64,000 nucleotides of DNA from JAURNZ01 sp036337715 (lineage in GTDB: Bacteria; Pseudomonadota; Gammaproteobacteria; Comchoanobacterales; Comchoanobacteraceae), in the NCBI GenBank assembly GCA_036337715.1, contig JAYZDS010000005.1, forward strand, positions 1 to 64,000, read 5' to 3'. The translations under genes were made by a program, and so were the position numbers. Position 1 is the stretch's first letter, and every line of letters starts with the position of its first letter. This document shows, one piece after another, positions 26,760 to 36,108 of this stretch. The notes under the pieces are model-generated. The model was not told where the DNA came from, ran no database searches, and saw only the letters and a list, made by a program, of their open reading frames with translations.

Positions 26760-27169
26760 AAATTGAAATCATGAATGAATGCCATAAAATGCAACAATGG
26801 CAAAAGTTAGGATTTGAAATGTATGCAAAAAGAATACCTGCAGAAATCATCCTTACTGAATCAATCAAATTTAAGCAAAAAGAATCGAAACATAACAGTA
26901 AAAAATATATTATTTCTCTTGATCGACGAGGTAAGCAATGTTCAAGCCTTGAAATGAGTCAATTGATTGAACAAATCAGTCAGCATAGCTCACACATTAT
27001 CTTTATCATTGGGCCAGCCAATGGTCTCACCGAAAGTGAGATCAAACAATCAGATACGTGTTGGTCATTATCGCAACTAACCTTTCCACATCAATTAACA
27101 AAAATCATTTTGATCGAACAACTTTATCGCGCATATAGTATTTTATCAAAACATCCGTATCATAAATAA
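26756..27169 (+). CDS. rlmH: 23S rRNA pseudouridine1915 N3-methyltransferase RlmH
   Basis: RlmH is a SPOUT-fold enzyme that methylates pseudouridine 1915 in helix 69 of 23S rRNA. The 137-residue protein aligns along its length, ending in YRAYSILSKHPYHK. I use the TTG at 26756, which overlaps the rsfS stop (TTGA) and restores the first beta strand (KIEIM). The first ATG, at 26771, would remove that strand. The SAM-loop reads IIGPANGL where most relatives have IGGPEGL, a modest change. It lies two bases before mrdA. Confidence 0.92.
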   Translation: MKIEIMNECHKMQQWQKLGFEMYAKRIPAEIILTESIKFKQKESKHNSKKYIISLDRRGKQCSSLEMSQLIEQISQHSSHIIFIIGPANGLTESEIKQSDTCWSLSQLTFPHQLTKIILIEQLYRAYSILSKHPYHK

Positions 27170-27171
27170 CT

Positions 27172-28854
27172 ATGAAGAAAAATACCGAACATTTATTTAA
27201 AATTAGACTAGGTATTTTATCCATGATCTTTGTTGGTTTTTTCATGATCATTTTGTTGCAACTGATCAACCTACAAATCATTCAATTTAAAGAATACAAT
27301 AATAAAGCTCAAAAAAATTACCTTAAATCATTAGAAATCAAACCTAAACGTGGTCTGATTTATGATCGAAATAATAAAGTACTTGCTGAAAATAGAGAAA
27401 CTTTTTTTATCAATTTAGAGAAAGAAGACGACGACATCAGATCTTTTTTAAATATTAAAGATCAATCTACCATGACTTATGAAGTAAACAAAACAGATAT
27501 CATTAAATTAAAAAGCAATCCTAATTTTCATGATAGGATACATATTGAAGAGAAGACGATTCGTCATTACCCATATGGGAAGTATGCCTTTTCAGTTGTG
27601 GGTTATGGTACGATGCTTGATAATGAGTTTCAACCAGCAAATGGTATTGAAAAACAATATAATGAATTACTATCAGGTAGGTCTGGCTTTTTTCAATATG
27701 TTACTGATGCTAGAGGGAGTCAAATACCAACATCTAACCTGATAAATGAGCAAAATGGCAATGATATACACCTAACCATTGACATGGATCTTCAAAAAAT
27801 TGCTTACCAATCGTTGAATGCTAGCAAAGGTGCTGTGGTTATACTCAATCCCAAAAATGGAGAAGTACTTGCACTGGTCAGTAAACCCACTATTGATCCC
27901 AATGATATAAAAAATCTTTTTGCAAATCCGAATTCATTAGGCATTGATCAGCCTCTATTTAATCGTGTTATAAGTGGATTATTTTCGCCAGGATCAACCA
28001 TCAAGCCTTTTTATGCATTAGCTGGCTTAGAATCAAAAGTAATCACTAATAAAACGGTTATTAAGGATGATGGTTACTTGATGCTAGGGGGACATAAATT
28101 TCATGATGTTAATAAAAATGGTCATGGCCATGTAGACTTACAAAAAGCAATTGCCGTTTCTTGTGATACATTTTTTTACAAGTTGGGACTTAAACTTGGC
28201 ATAGACAGGATGCATCAAACATTGACTAATTTTGGCTTAGGTCATAAAACTGGAATAGATTTACCTAACGAAGCCCCTGGTTTAGTACCATCAAAAGCAT
28301 GGAAACGAGAAACCAAACATCAACCCTGGTATGGAGGCGATACAGTAATTACCGCAATTGGTCAAGGTGCACTGCTAACGACACCCATTCAATTAGCACA
28401 AGCAACCAGTAGCATTGCAAATAGAGGCTTCTTCTATTATCCACATATTTTAAAGTCTACCACCGATTTTCAAAATCAAGACCACGACATTATATTTCAA
28501 AAACACCCTATCGGGAGTTATAAAAGTGAATATTACGAAATCATTGATCGTAGCATGAGAGATGCAATGCAACGAGGTACTGGATATCATTCATTCTCAG
28601 GGTCACCTTATGCCATTGCAGGAAAAACTGGTACAACTCAAATCACAAGCCACATTCATACAAGAGAGCTAGGGGTTGTTCCAAAAAACCTTGCTGATCA
28701 CTCTCTTTTTGTTGGCTATGCACCAAATAAAAAGCCTGAAATTGTTATCGTTGTACTGGTTGAGAATTATGAGATGAGTGCAAGTCGTGTGGCTAAAAAC
28801 GTATTGGATTATTACTTTAACAAAAGGAAACAGAATAATGTCATTACAATTTAG
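27172..28854 (+). CDS. mrdA: Penicillin-binding protein 2, elongasome transpeptidase
   Basis: PBP2 crosslinks peptidoglycan during cell elongation, working with RodA. The 560-residue protein has an N-terminal anchor (about 12-36), a dimerisation domain with KPKRGLIYDRN, and a transpeptidase domain. Active-site motifs are STIK (Ser275), SCD and KTGT. It is somewhat shorter than the 633-residue E. coli protein. It overlaps rodA by 17 bases. The presence of mrdA and rodA implies a rod-shaped growth mode. Confidence 0.96.
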   Translation: MKKNTEHLFKIRLGILSMIFVGFFMIILLQLINLQIIQFKEYNNKAQKNYLKSLEIKPKRGLIYDRNNKVLAENRETFFINLEKEDDDIRSFLNIKDQSTMTYEVNKTDIIKLKSNPNFHDRIHIEEKTIRHYPYGKYAFSVVGYGTMLDNEFQPANGIEKQYNELLSGRSGFFQYVTDARGSQIPTSNLINEQNGNDIHLTIDMDLQKIAYQSLNASKGAVVILNPKNGEVLALVSKPTIDPNDIKNLFANPNSLGIDQPLFNRVISGLFSPGSTIKPFYALAGLESKVITNKTVIKDDGYLMLGGHKFHDVNKNGHGHVDLQKAIAVSCDTFFYKLGLKLGIDRMHQTLTNFGLGHKTGIDLPNEAPGLVPSKAWKRETKHQPWYGGDTVITAIGQGALLTTPIQLAQATSSIANRGFFYYPHILKSTTDFQNQDHDIIFQKHPIGSYKSEYYEIIDRSMRDAMQRGTGYHSFSGSPYAIAGKTGTTQITSHIHTRELGVVPKNLADHSLFVGYAPNKKPEIVIVVLVENYEMSASRVAKNVLDYYFNKRKQNNVITI

Positions 28855-29914
28855 AAATCGTACAAATACTATTCTATATTTATTAGCACTATATATTGCA
28901 TTTGGCTTTATAGTTTTATACAGCGCAAGTGAAAAAAGTTTTCCAACTTTAATTGGGCAAAGTAGTAAAATCGTATTTGGTTTCATACTAATGCTTTTAT
29001 TGAAACACTTACCCATGCGATATATCAAAGATTTTGTGGAACCTTTGTATCTATTTAGTATTTTTATTTTAATGATAGTTTTCCTTGTTGGGTCCACTGG
29101 CAAAGGCGCTACTAGGTGGCTTAACCTTGGAATCATAAAATTCCAACCGTCGGAGTTGATTAAACTTACCCTACCCTTAATGCTTGCAAAAATCCTTTCT
29201 GAAAATCGCCAACAACCTAATTTCATTCTTGCCATATTTTCAGTCATTGTGCCAATGATATTAATTCTTCTACAACCTGATTTAGGTACAGCACTAATGA
29301 TTACATTCATATCATGTATTATGATTTATTCAGCTGGTATACCTTCATTATGGATCAAGTTAATTGCTAGCTTAGGGATGATCACAGCACCTGCAATGTG
29401 GTTTTATGTTTTAAGAGATTATCAAAAAGCGCGAATATTTAATTTTATAAACCCAGAATTAGATCCTCATGGTTCAGGCTATAACATCATACAGTCAAAG
29501 ATCGCTGTTGGCAGTGGTGGCATCATAGGGCAAGGTTGGTTGCATGGTACTCAGATTCATTTAAAATTCTTGCCTGAGCATGCTACAGATTTTATATTTG
29601 GGGTTATAGCTCAGGAGTTTGGTTTATTAGGTTGCTTATTAGTTATTGGTCTCATTGCTGGCATTACCTATCAAATCATATTGTTTTGCTATAGTACCAA
29701 TGATCGTTTTAGTCAGTTGTTATCAATTGGAATGATTTCTCACTTTATTTTGTCTGCATTTATCAATATTGGTATGGTTATTGGCATTTTGCCAGTTGTA
29801 GGCATTCCTTTGTCACTAATCAGCTATGCGGGTACACACAACATTATTATTTTAATTGGTTTTGGTATGATTTTATCTTGTATTAAAACCAATGCAGGTA
29901 GACTTAATAAATAG
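28838..29914 (+). CDS. rodA: Peptidoglycan glycosyltransferase RodA
   Basis: RodA is the SEDS-family glycan polymerase of the elongasome. From the ATG at 28838 (binding site AGGAAACAG) it has 358 residues and about ten membrane spans. It shows the motif GKGATRWLNLG and FLPEHATDFIFGV, which holds the catalytic Asp, and ends with the typical SYAGTHNI loop (usually SYGGT). A longer in-frame start at 28778 would lie deeper in mrdA and is not needed. Confidence 0.95.
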   Translation: MSLQFRNRTNTILYLLALYIAFGFIVLYSASEKSFPTLIGQSSKIVFGFILMLLLKHLPMRYIKDFVEPLYLFSIFILMIVFLVGSTGKGATRWLNLGIIKFQPSELIKLTLPLMLAKILSENRQQPNFILAIFSVIVPMILILLQPDLGTALMITFISCIMIYSAGIPSLWIKLIASLGMITAPAMWFYVLRDYQKARIFNFINPELDPHGSGYNIIQSKIAVGSGGIIGQGWLHGTQIHLKFLPEHATDFIFGVIAQEFGLLGCLLVIGLIAGITYQIILFCYSTNDRFSQLLSIGMISHFILSAFINIGMVIGILPVVGIPLSLISYAGTHNIIILIGFGMILSCIKTNAGRLNK

Positions 29915-29922
29915 AGATTAAT

Positions 29923-30228
29923 ATGCAAAAAAAATTGGTATTATTTATATGGATCAGCTTAGTAATGCTCCTATTGTTATGGCATCCATTTAGCAAAAAT
30001 GACCAATTTTATATTTATAAATTAGCACACTTTAAACTTGATGATACTCACCATCAATATTTACTCTTGAAAAATAACTCTGAAACCACCATATATAATG
30101 ATATGGATATTAAAGGCCCATTTGAATCAATTATTGATGCCCATAAAAAGCGTTTAGAAATAAATAATAATTCGCTTATTGGGGACTTATATTATTTACC
30201 AATTGTGAGAAAAAATTATGCAAATTAA
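29923..30228 (+). CDS. Small single-span membrane protein, unknown
   Basis: I do not recognise this 101-residue protein. It has an N-terminal hydrophobic span (about 5-22), then a polar domain with strand-like segments that would face the periplasm. It lies eight bases after rodA and overlaps the start of hslV by 11 bases, so it is part of the same transcript. The preceding spacing and the overlap argue that it is a real gene rather than a fragment. Confidence 0.65.
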   Translation: MQKKLVLFIWISLVMLLLLWHPFSKNDQFYIYKLAHFKLDDTHHQYLLLKNNSETTIYNDMDIKGPFESIIDAHKKRLEINNNSLIGDLYYLPIVRKNYAN

Positions 30229-30763
30229 AGGAACAACCATTTTATGTGTTAAAAAAGGCAACCAAATTTCGTTGGGTGGCGATGGTCAGGCTACGTTTGG
30301 AAATACCGTATTAAAGAAAAATGTATCAAAAGTAAAAAGACTATATAACGACAAAGTCATTACTGGCATGGCTGGTTCAACAGCTGATGCCTTTACCTTG
30401 TATGAAAAATTTGAAGGTAAATTAAATCAATATCAAGGACAGTTAATTCGTGCCGCAGTTGAGCTTGCTAGAGAATGGCGAACAGAAAAAATGCTACGTA
30501 AGCTAGAAGCAATGATCATTGTTGCTGATAAAGATAATCTAATTATGATTAGTGGTAATGGTGATGTGATTGAACCAGATGATGATGTTATAGCTATTGG
30601 ATCTGGTGGTTCTTATGCTCTTTCAGCAGCCAAAGCACTAATGAAATATTCTGACCTATCTGCAGAAGAAATTGTGAAATCAAGCCTAAGTATTGCTGGT
30701 GATATTTGTATTTATACCAATCAAAATCACATCATTGAAACAATAGAAAGGAAAGAGAAATGA
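30218..30763 (+). CDS. hslV: ATP-dependent protease HslV, peptidase subunit
   Basis: HslV forms the proteolytic core of the HslUV (ClpQY) protease. The 181-residue product has the family pattern GGDGQATFGNTV and MAGSTADAFTL. The mature N-terminal catalytic threonine is Thr6 after the short leader MQIKG, as in many bacteria; E. coli has only Met before it. The stop overlaps hslU by four bases. Confidence 0.97.
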   Translation: MQIKGTTILCVKKGNQISLGGDGQATFGNTVLKKNVSKVKRLYNDKVITGMAGSTADAFTLYEKFEGKLNQYQGQLIRAAVELAREWRTEKMLRKLEAMIIVADKDNLIMISGNGDVIEPDDDVIAIGSGGSYALSAAKALMKYSDLSAEEIVKSSLSIAGDICIYTNQNHIIETIERKEK

Positions 30764-32067
30764 GAAAAGCATTAACACCTATTCAAACAGTACAAAAACT
30801 TAATAAATATGTCATTGGCCAAGATGATGCCAAGAAACAAGTTGCCATCGCGCTCAGAAATAGATGGCGTAGACTCAATATTGATAAACAAAATCAAAAT
30901 GAAATCCTGCCTAACAATATTTTAATGATGGGTCCAACCGGTGTTGGCAAAACTGAAATTGCTAGAAGATTAGCAAAGCTTGTTTCTGCACCTTTTGTAA
31001 AGGTTGAAGCGACCAAATTTACTGAAGTTGGTTATGTCGGGAAAGATGTTGAATCAATCATAAAGGACTTAGTCGAGAATGCTTTTCAAATTGTTAAAAA
31101 TCAACATACCAAATTAATGCATAAAAAAGCCGAAAAAGAAGCCATTAAAAAAATTGTAAAAGTATTAATTCCAAAAATAGATATTGATAAAGACAAAACA
31201 TTATATGAAGAGTATTTTAAAAAAGTAGAATCTGGTGACATTGATGATCAAATTATTGAGATTACACTTCCTAAAAAACAAAGCCAGCTTGAGATTGTTG
31301 CACCGCCAGGTATGGAAGAAATGACATCTCAACTTCAAGGTTTATTCCAAAGCTTAGGCACTACCAAAAAGAAGAAACAAAAAACCACCATAAAAGAAGC
31401 AAAAAAAATATTAATCGATGTTTCTATAGATGACTTAATTGATGAAGAAAAAATTAAACATGAAGCTGTTAAACTAACTGAAAATGAAGGCATTGTTTTT
31501 TTAGATGAGATTGATAAACTTGCTAAATCACATCAACATCATGGAGATGTATCACGTGAAGGCGTTCAAAGAGACTTACTCCCTCTTGTTGAGGGCACTG
31601 TTGTGCAAACAAAATACGGTGCCATCGATACAGATCACATACTGTTTATTGCTTCTGGTGCATTTATGGAAACATCGCCAACCCAATTGATTTCGGAATT
31701 ACAAGGACGATTCCCTATTCGCGTGAAATTAAATGCGTTAACAAAAAATGATCTAGCAGATATTTTGACAAAAACTGAATTTTCATTAATCAAGCAATAT
31801 CAAGCTTTACTTAAAGCTGATAATGTAACATTAAGCTTTAATAAGGAAGTTATTAATTTAATGGCACATATTTCGTATCAATTAAATGAAGAACAACAAA
31901 ATCTAGGTGCAAGACGTTTAAATCAAGTCATTGAAAAAGTGCTTGAACATGTTTTATTTGAAGCACCTTACAAGACTGAAAAGAAAGTAAATATTTCAAA
32001 TAAACATATAGAGTCATGTTTTTCTGACCAACTAAATCAAAAGGACCTAAGTAAATGGATAATTTAG
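30760..32067 (+). CDS. hslU: HslUV unfoldase subunit HslU
   Basis: HslU is the AAA+ ATPase that unfolds substrates and feeds them to HslV. In 435 residues it shows LNKYVIGQDDAKK, Walker A GPTGVGKTE, the family-specific TEVGYVGKDVES segment, a variable I domain, Walker B VFLDEID and a sensor 2 motif GARRLNQVIE. It is the last gene before the initiator tRNA, whose promoter starts four bases after the hslU stop. Confidence 0.97.
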   Translation: MRKALTPIQTVQKLNKYVIGQDDAKKQVAIALRNRWRRLNIDKQNQNEILPNNILMMGPTGVGKTEIARRLAKLVSAPFVKVEATKFTEVGYVGKDVESIIKDLVENAFQIVKNQHTKLMHKKAEKEAIKKIVKVLIPKIDIDKDKTLYEEYFKKVESGDIDDQIIEITLPKKQSQLEIVAPPGMEEMTSQLQGLFQSLGTTKKKKQKTTIKEAKKILIDVSIDDLIDEEKIKHEAVKLTENEGIVFLDEIDKLAKSHQHHGDVSREGVQRDLLPLVEGTVVQTKYGAIDTDHILFIASGAFMETSPTQLISELQGRFPIRVKLNALTKNDLADILTKTEFSLIKQYQALLKADNVTLSFNKEVINLMAHISYQLNEEQQNLGARRLNQVIEKVLEHVLFEAPYKTEKKVNISNKHIESCFSDQLNQKDLSKWII

Positions 32068-32070
32068 AGG

Positions 32071-32100
32071 TTGATTTTAAAAACTTATTTAGTGTATTAT
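32071..32100 (+). promoter_or_regulatory. Candidate promoter of the initiator tRNA/nusA operon
   Basis: TTGATT, an 18-base spacer, TATTAT. Transcription would start near 32107, about six bases before the tRNA. No other convincing promoter lies between here and nusA, so this one may serve the whole operon. Confidence 0.5.
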
Positions 32101-32112
32101 AGATATATATAT

Positions 32113-32189
<77 letters not shown>

Positions 32190-32213
32190 AAAAAGCCCAA
32201 GTGGGCTTTTTTT
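32190..32213 (+). terminator. Intrinsic terminator between tRNA-fMet and nusA
   Basis: Stem GCCCA/TGGGC with a two-base loop, preceded by an A-tract and followed by seven T residues. It is a textbook rho-independent terminator starting right after the tRNA CCA end. Transcripts reaching nusA must read through it, unless a weak promoter lies at TATACT (32213-32218), which has no matching -35 box. Confidence 0.85.
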
Positions 32214-32232
32214 ATACTTAAAGGTAAAAATT

Positions 32233-33642
32233 ATGAATCCAAAGGACATTTTATTATTCATAAAAGCATTAGCATCTGAGAAAAAAGTTTCTACTGAATT
32301 AATTTTTGAAGCAGTGGAAAACACAATGGTTATACTTTTCCAAAAAGATTATGGTGAACATGCACAAATTTCAGTTTCTATAGATAGAAATAATGGTGCC
32401 ATGTGTGCTAAACAAACATGGGAAATCATTAGTGATGACGAATTTTTAGATTCTGAGTTCAGAGATGCCTATGTCGCATTAAAAGTTGCAAAAAATTTAG
32501 ACGAGAATGCAAAAATTGGTGGTGTTATTGAAGAAACACTTGATGTTGATAGCAGTTCACGTATCGGCGCACACAACTTCAGGCAAACGCTTCTAAGACT
32601 CCTTCGAGACATCGATCGCGATAAAACCGCGAAACGCTTTAGTGATCGCATGGGTGATCTGATTACCGGTGAAGTAAAACGTCTACTAAAGGATTTTCTA
32701 ATACTTGAGTTACAAGACGGTACGGAAATGATGTTACCTAGAAATGAATTAATTCCTCGTGAAATGATTAGGCTTGGCGACCGAGTTAAAGCTTGTGTTA
32801 TAGGCATCAATGATCAAAGACAAGGTCCCGTTGTGATTGTTAGTCGTTCATCAGAAGATATGCTTAAAGCTCTATTCCAACTTGAGGTCCCTGAAATCAC
32901 AGATGGCACCATTGAAATAAAGTCTGCTGCACGTGAACCTGGGATAAGAGCTAAAATTGCAGTTAAGGCTAATGATAAACGTATTGATCCTATAGGTGCC
33001 TGTGTTGGAATGAGAGGCATTAGGGTTCAATCGATATCTTCTGAGTTAAATGGCGAACGTATCGATATTATCAACTGGGATGATGATCCAGCTAAATTAG
33101 CCATTTCAGCTATCTCACCTGCAGAAGCAAAATCTGTGTTAATTGATGAAACTAAGCATGTGATTAACATTAACGTAATTGATGAACAGCTTTCTCAAGC
33201 CATTGGTCGAAATGGTCAGAATGTTAGACTTGCCTCTCAACTACTTGGATGGGAAGTCAATGTCTTTTCAGATGAAAGTGAACTAAATAGCAGCTTGGAT
33301 GAACTTGAACTAACACCTGAGATTATTGAGCTACTAAATAATAATGGCATCAAAAAATTAGATGATTTCAAAACCAAAATTGATGTTTTTAATGAATTAG
33401 AAGAAATATCATCTGAACAAAAAGAAACTATCTTATCAACAGTTAAAGAATTAACTAAATCATCAACCCCACTTGATACATTGTTAAGTATTGATGATAT
33501 TACAATTATTCACCTGGAATCTGCAGGCATTCATTCAATTGAACAATTGCTTGATAAGGAAATAGATTATATTGAAAAAATTGAAGGGATAGACCCTGAA
33601 ATCGTTAATAGAATTTATGCTGAAGCACAAATGTTAATTTAG
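32233..33642 (+). CDS. nusA: Transcription termination/antitermination factor NusA
   Basis: NusA binds RNA polymerase and modulates pausing, termination and antitermination. The 469-residue protein contains the N-terminal polymerase-binding domain (1-130), an S1 domain (with GPVVIVSR), KH1 and KH2 (including IGACVGMRGIRVQ and QAIGRNGQNVRLA), and two C-terminal acidic repeats as in gammaproteobacteria. AAAGG before the ATG is the binding site. rimP, which usually precedes nusA, is missing; nusA begins 19 bases after the tRNA terminator. Confidence 0.97.
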   Translation: MNPKDILLFIKALASEKKVSTELIFEAVENTMVILFQKDYGEHAQISVSIDRNNGAMCAKQTWEIISDDEFLDSEFRDAYVALKVAKNLDENAKIGGVIEETLDVDSSSRIGAHNFRQTLLRLLRDIDRDKTAKRFSDRMGDLITGEVKRLLKDFLILELQDGTEMMLPRNELIPREMIRLGDRVKACVIGINDQRQGPVVIVSRSSEDMLKALFQLEVPEITDGTIEIKSAAREPGIRAKIAVKANDKRIDPIGACVGMRGIRVQSISSELNGERIDIINWDDDPAKLAISAISPAEAKSVLIDETKHVININVIDEQLSQAIGRNGQNVRLASQLLGWEVNVFSDESELNSSLDELELTPEIIELLNNNGIKKLDDFKTKIDVFNELEEISSEQKETILSTVKELTKSSTPLDTLLSIDDITIIHLESAGIHSIEQLLDKEIDYIEKIEGIDPEIVNRIYAEAQMLI

Positions 33643-33652
33643 GAGTTACGTT

Positions 33653-35782
33653 TTGGTAAAATCTAAAACAGTAAAAGAAATTGCTGACATCATCCAATAT
33701 AAACCTGAGACACTTCTTGAGTTATTAAAGAAAATTGATCCCAGTGTTAAGGATATTGATGCGCCAGTAACTACAGATCAATATAAAGAACTTACCAAAT
33801 TAATAAAGAGTAAAAAACAATCCTCAACTCAAACACAAAGTTTTGTGTCAAAAAAAACAGAGGTACTGGCTGAAACATCACCTCAGCCGAAAGATACAAA
33901 AATTTTAAAAGAAGGCAATGAGGTTAAAAAATCAAAAAATGCCAAATCTAAAGATAAACATCAACCCGAAACAAACTTAGACGATAATGAAAAAAAAGAA
34001 ACAGATGATATTGCTTTAAATACAAATAAGAAATTAATTTTAAAACCGGTTATGACAGCGAAAGAACTGTCACATCAAATGGGTATTAAAGAAAAAGAAC
34101 TTATCAAAGCCTTATTTAAAATGAATATCATTGTTACTACTAATCAAGCTATCGATCAAGAGACAGCGCAATTGGTTTCTGAAGAACTTGGTTTTAGTTG
34201 TATCATTGAAAAAGTTGAAAATAAGGAAATCGAATTTGCAGCCAACTTACATGATGAACTTAATATTGAAAAACGTCCACCTGTTGTAACCATCATGGGA
34301 CATGTCGACCATGGTAAGACTTCCTTACTTGATTTCATAAGAACAACTCGTGTTCAAGCAAAAGAAGCTGGCGGCATAACACAACACATCGGTGCCTATC
34401 AAGCAAAGACTAAACAAGGCTTAATCACATTCTTGGATACACCAGGACATGAAGCATTTACATCGATGCGTGCAAGAGGCGCTAAAGTAACCGATATTGT
34501 CATCATTATCATTGCTGCCGATGATGGAGTAATGCCTCAAACTGAAGAGGCCATAAAACATGCCAAAGCAGCAGAAGTACCCATACTTGTTGCAATAAAT
34601 AAATGCGACAAACCAAATATTGATTTAGAAAAAGTTAAAACACAATTATCACAACATGATTTAACTCCTGAGGAATGGGGTGGTGAAACCATGGTATTCC
34701 CTATTTCTGCTAAAACAGGACAAGGCATTGATGATTTACTTGAAGGTATTTCAATAAATGCTGAATTATTAGATCTCAAAGCACCCATGAATGGGCCAAT
34801 TCAAGCATCAGTCATTGAATCAAGATTAGATAAAGGCCGCGGACCTGTTGTGAGTCTGCTGATTCAAACAGGCACCCTATCCATAGGTCAAATTGTATTG
34901 GCTGACGTTGCCAGTGGTAGAATAAGATCGATGCTTACAGATGCCAATAAATCTGTTAAAAATGCAACACCTGGTATGCCGATAGAGGTTACCGGATTTT
35001 CTTCTGCACCAGCAGCAGGAGAAATAGCGATTGTGGTTGATAACGAAAAAGTCGCTCGTCAGATAACAGATGAAAGAGTTGATTCAAGAAAACAACACAA
35101 AATTTCACAACAGCAAAAATCACTTCATGACGTATTTTCAAACATCAAAAAAGATTCAGAAAAAACTGTCCTTAAAGTAATCATAAAAGGTGACGTTCAT
35201 GGTTCTGTGGAAGCCATAGAACATGCATTATCACAAATAGGTAATGAGGATGCCAGTGTCCATGTTATTAGTTCAGGCGTTGGATCAATCACAGAAAATG
35301 ATGTAAACCTATCATTAAGTTCTAAAGCTATATTAGTTGGGTTTAATGTAAGACCTGATGCTGTTGCAAGAAAAATCATTGAACAACAAACAGAAATTAA
35401 TATATTTTATTTTAATATCATTTATAACTTAGTGGATCAAATAACCAACGCACTTAAAGGCCTTGTTGGACCAATGAAAGAAGAGAAAATTATTGGATAT
35501 GCAGAAGTTAAACAAATTTTCTCATCATCAACACATGGTCTCATTGCCGGAAGTATGGTTGTAGATGGTATTCTTAAGAAGGATGCACCAATTAGGGTAT
35601 TGAGAAACGATATTGTTATTTTCGAGGGTGCACTTGAATCATTAAGACATTTTCAAAAAAATGTGAAAGAAGCTAGACTTGGTACTGAATGTGGTATTGG
35701 GGTAAAAGACTATAATGACGTTAAAGTAGGTGATCGAATTGAAGCCTATGAAATTATTGAAAAAGACATTAGTTTTGAATGA
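33653..35782 (+). CDS. infB: Translation initiation factor IF-2
   Basis: IF-2 is the GTPase that places initiator tRNA on the 30S subunit and promotes subunit joining. The 709-residue protein has a lysine-rich N-terminal extension, shorter than in E. coli (890 residues). The G domain begins with GHVDHGKT at about 216, then DTPGHE and NKCD, followed by the fMet-tRNA-binding C-terminal domains. It starts with TTG at 33653 behind a good AGGAG site; no ATG or GTG is available nearby. It overlaps rbfA by four bases. Confidence 0.97.
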   Translation: MVKSKTVKEIADIIQYKPETLLELLKKIDPSVKDIDAPVTTDQYKELTKLIKSKKQSSTQTQSFVSKKTEVLAETSPQPKDTKILKEGNEVKKSKNAKSKDKHQPETNLDDNEKKETDDIALNTNKKLILKPVMTAKELSHQMGIKEKELIKALFKMNIIVTTNQAIDQETAQLVSEELGFSCIIEKVENKEIEFAANLHDELNIEKRPPVVTIMGHVDHGKTSLLDFIRTTRVQAKEAGGITQHIGAYQAKTKQGLITFLDTPGHEAFTSMRARGAKVTDIVIIIIAADDGVMPQTEEAIKHAKAAEVPILVAINKCDKPNIDLEKVKTQLSQHDLTPEEWGGETMVFPISAKTGQGIDDLLEGISINAELLDLKAPMNGPIQASVIESRLDKGRGPVVSLLIQTGTLSIGQIVLADVASGRIRSMLTDANKSVKNATPGMPIEVTGFSSAPAAGEIAIVVDNEKVARQITDERVDSRKQHKISQQQKSLHDVFSNIKKDSEKTVLKVIIKGDVHGSVEAIEHALSQIGNEDASVHVISSGVGSITENDVNLSLSSKAILVGFNVRPDAVARKIIEQQTEINIFYFNIIYNLVDQITNALKGLVGPMKEEKIIGYAEVKQIFSSSTHGLIAGSMVVDGILKKDAPIRVLRNDIVIFEGALESLRHFQKNVKEARLGTECGIGVKDYNDVKVGDRIEAYEIIEKDISFE

Positions 35783-36108
35783 GTATAAGACAACAAAAAG
35801 CTTGCAAACAATTAAAAAAGTGTTTAAGTGAATACTTTATTATAAATTATGGTCAACTTGGCCAAATTCCAAATGTAACCAAAGTTACAATATCAAAAGA
35901 CTTAAAAAATGCAAGTGTGTATATTTTTGTTGATAATACATTATCTGAGACCAAAGATTTATGTAATGAACTAAATAAAAATACATATACTGTAAATCAA
36001 TTTATGATAAAAAATGTCCTCTTTAGGGTATTACCTAAATTGAAATTTGTACCGGATAAAGAACAAAAAGACATTGATGACATAAAACAAATATTAAATA
36101 ATCTCTAA
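35779..36108 (+). CDS. rbfA: 30S ribosome-binding factor RbfA
   Basis: RbfA is a KH-like protein needed for 16S rRNA 5' end maturation and cold adaptation. The 109 residues show VTISKDLKNASVYIFV and LPKLKFVPD, both characteristic. It overlaps infB by four bases and shares one base with truB (TAATG), in the standard infB-rbfA-truB order. The sequence is shorter than the 133-residue E. coli protein, mainly at the C-terminal tail. Confidence 0.93.
   Translation: MSIRQQKACKQLKKCLSEYFIINYGQLGQIPNVTKVTISKDLKNASVYIFVDNTLSETKDLCNELNKNTYTVNQFMIKNVLFRVLPKLKFVPDKEQKDIDDIKQILNNL

Noticed and set aside
28669..29310. Minus-strand reading frame of 213 codons
   Set aside because: It is antisense to the mrdA-rodA junction, has a composition unlike other proteins here and no binding site; it is a shadow of the rodA coding sequence.
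32469..32810. Minus-strand frame of 113 codons
   Set aside because: Antisense to nusA, serine- and arginine-rich as expected from reverse reading of a conserved gene.
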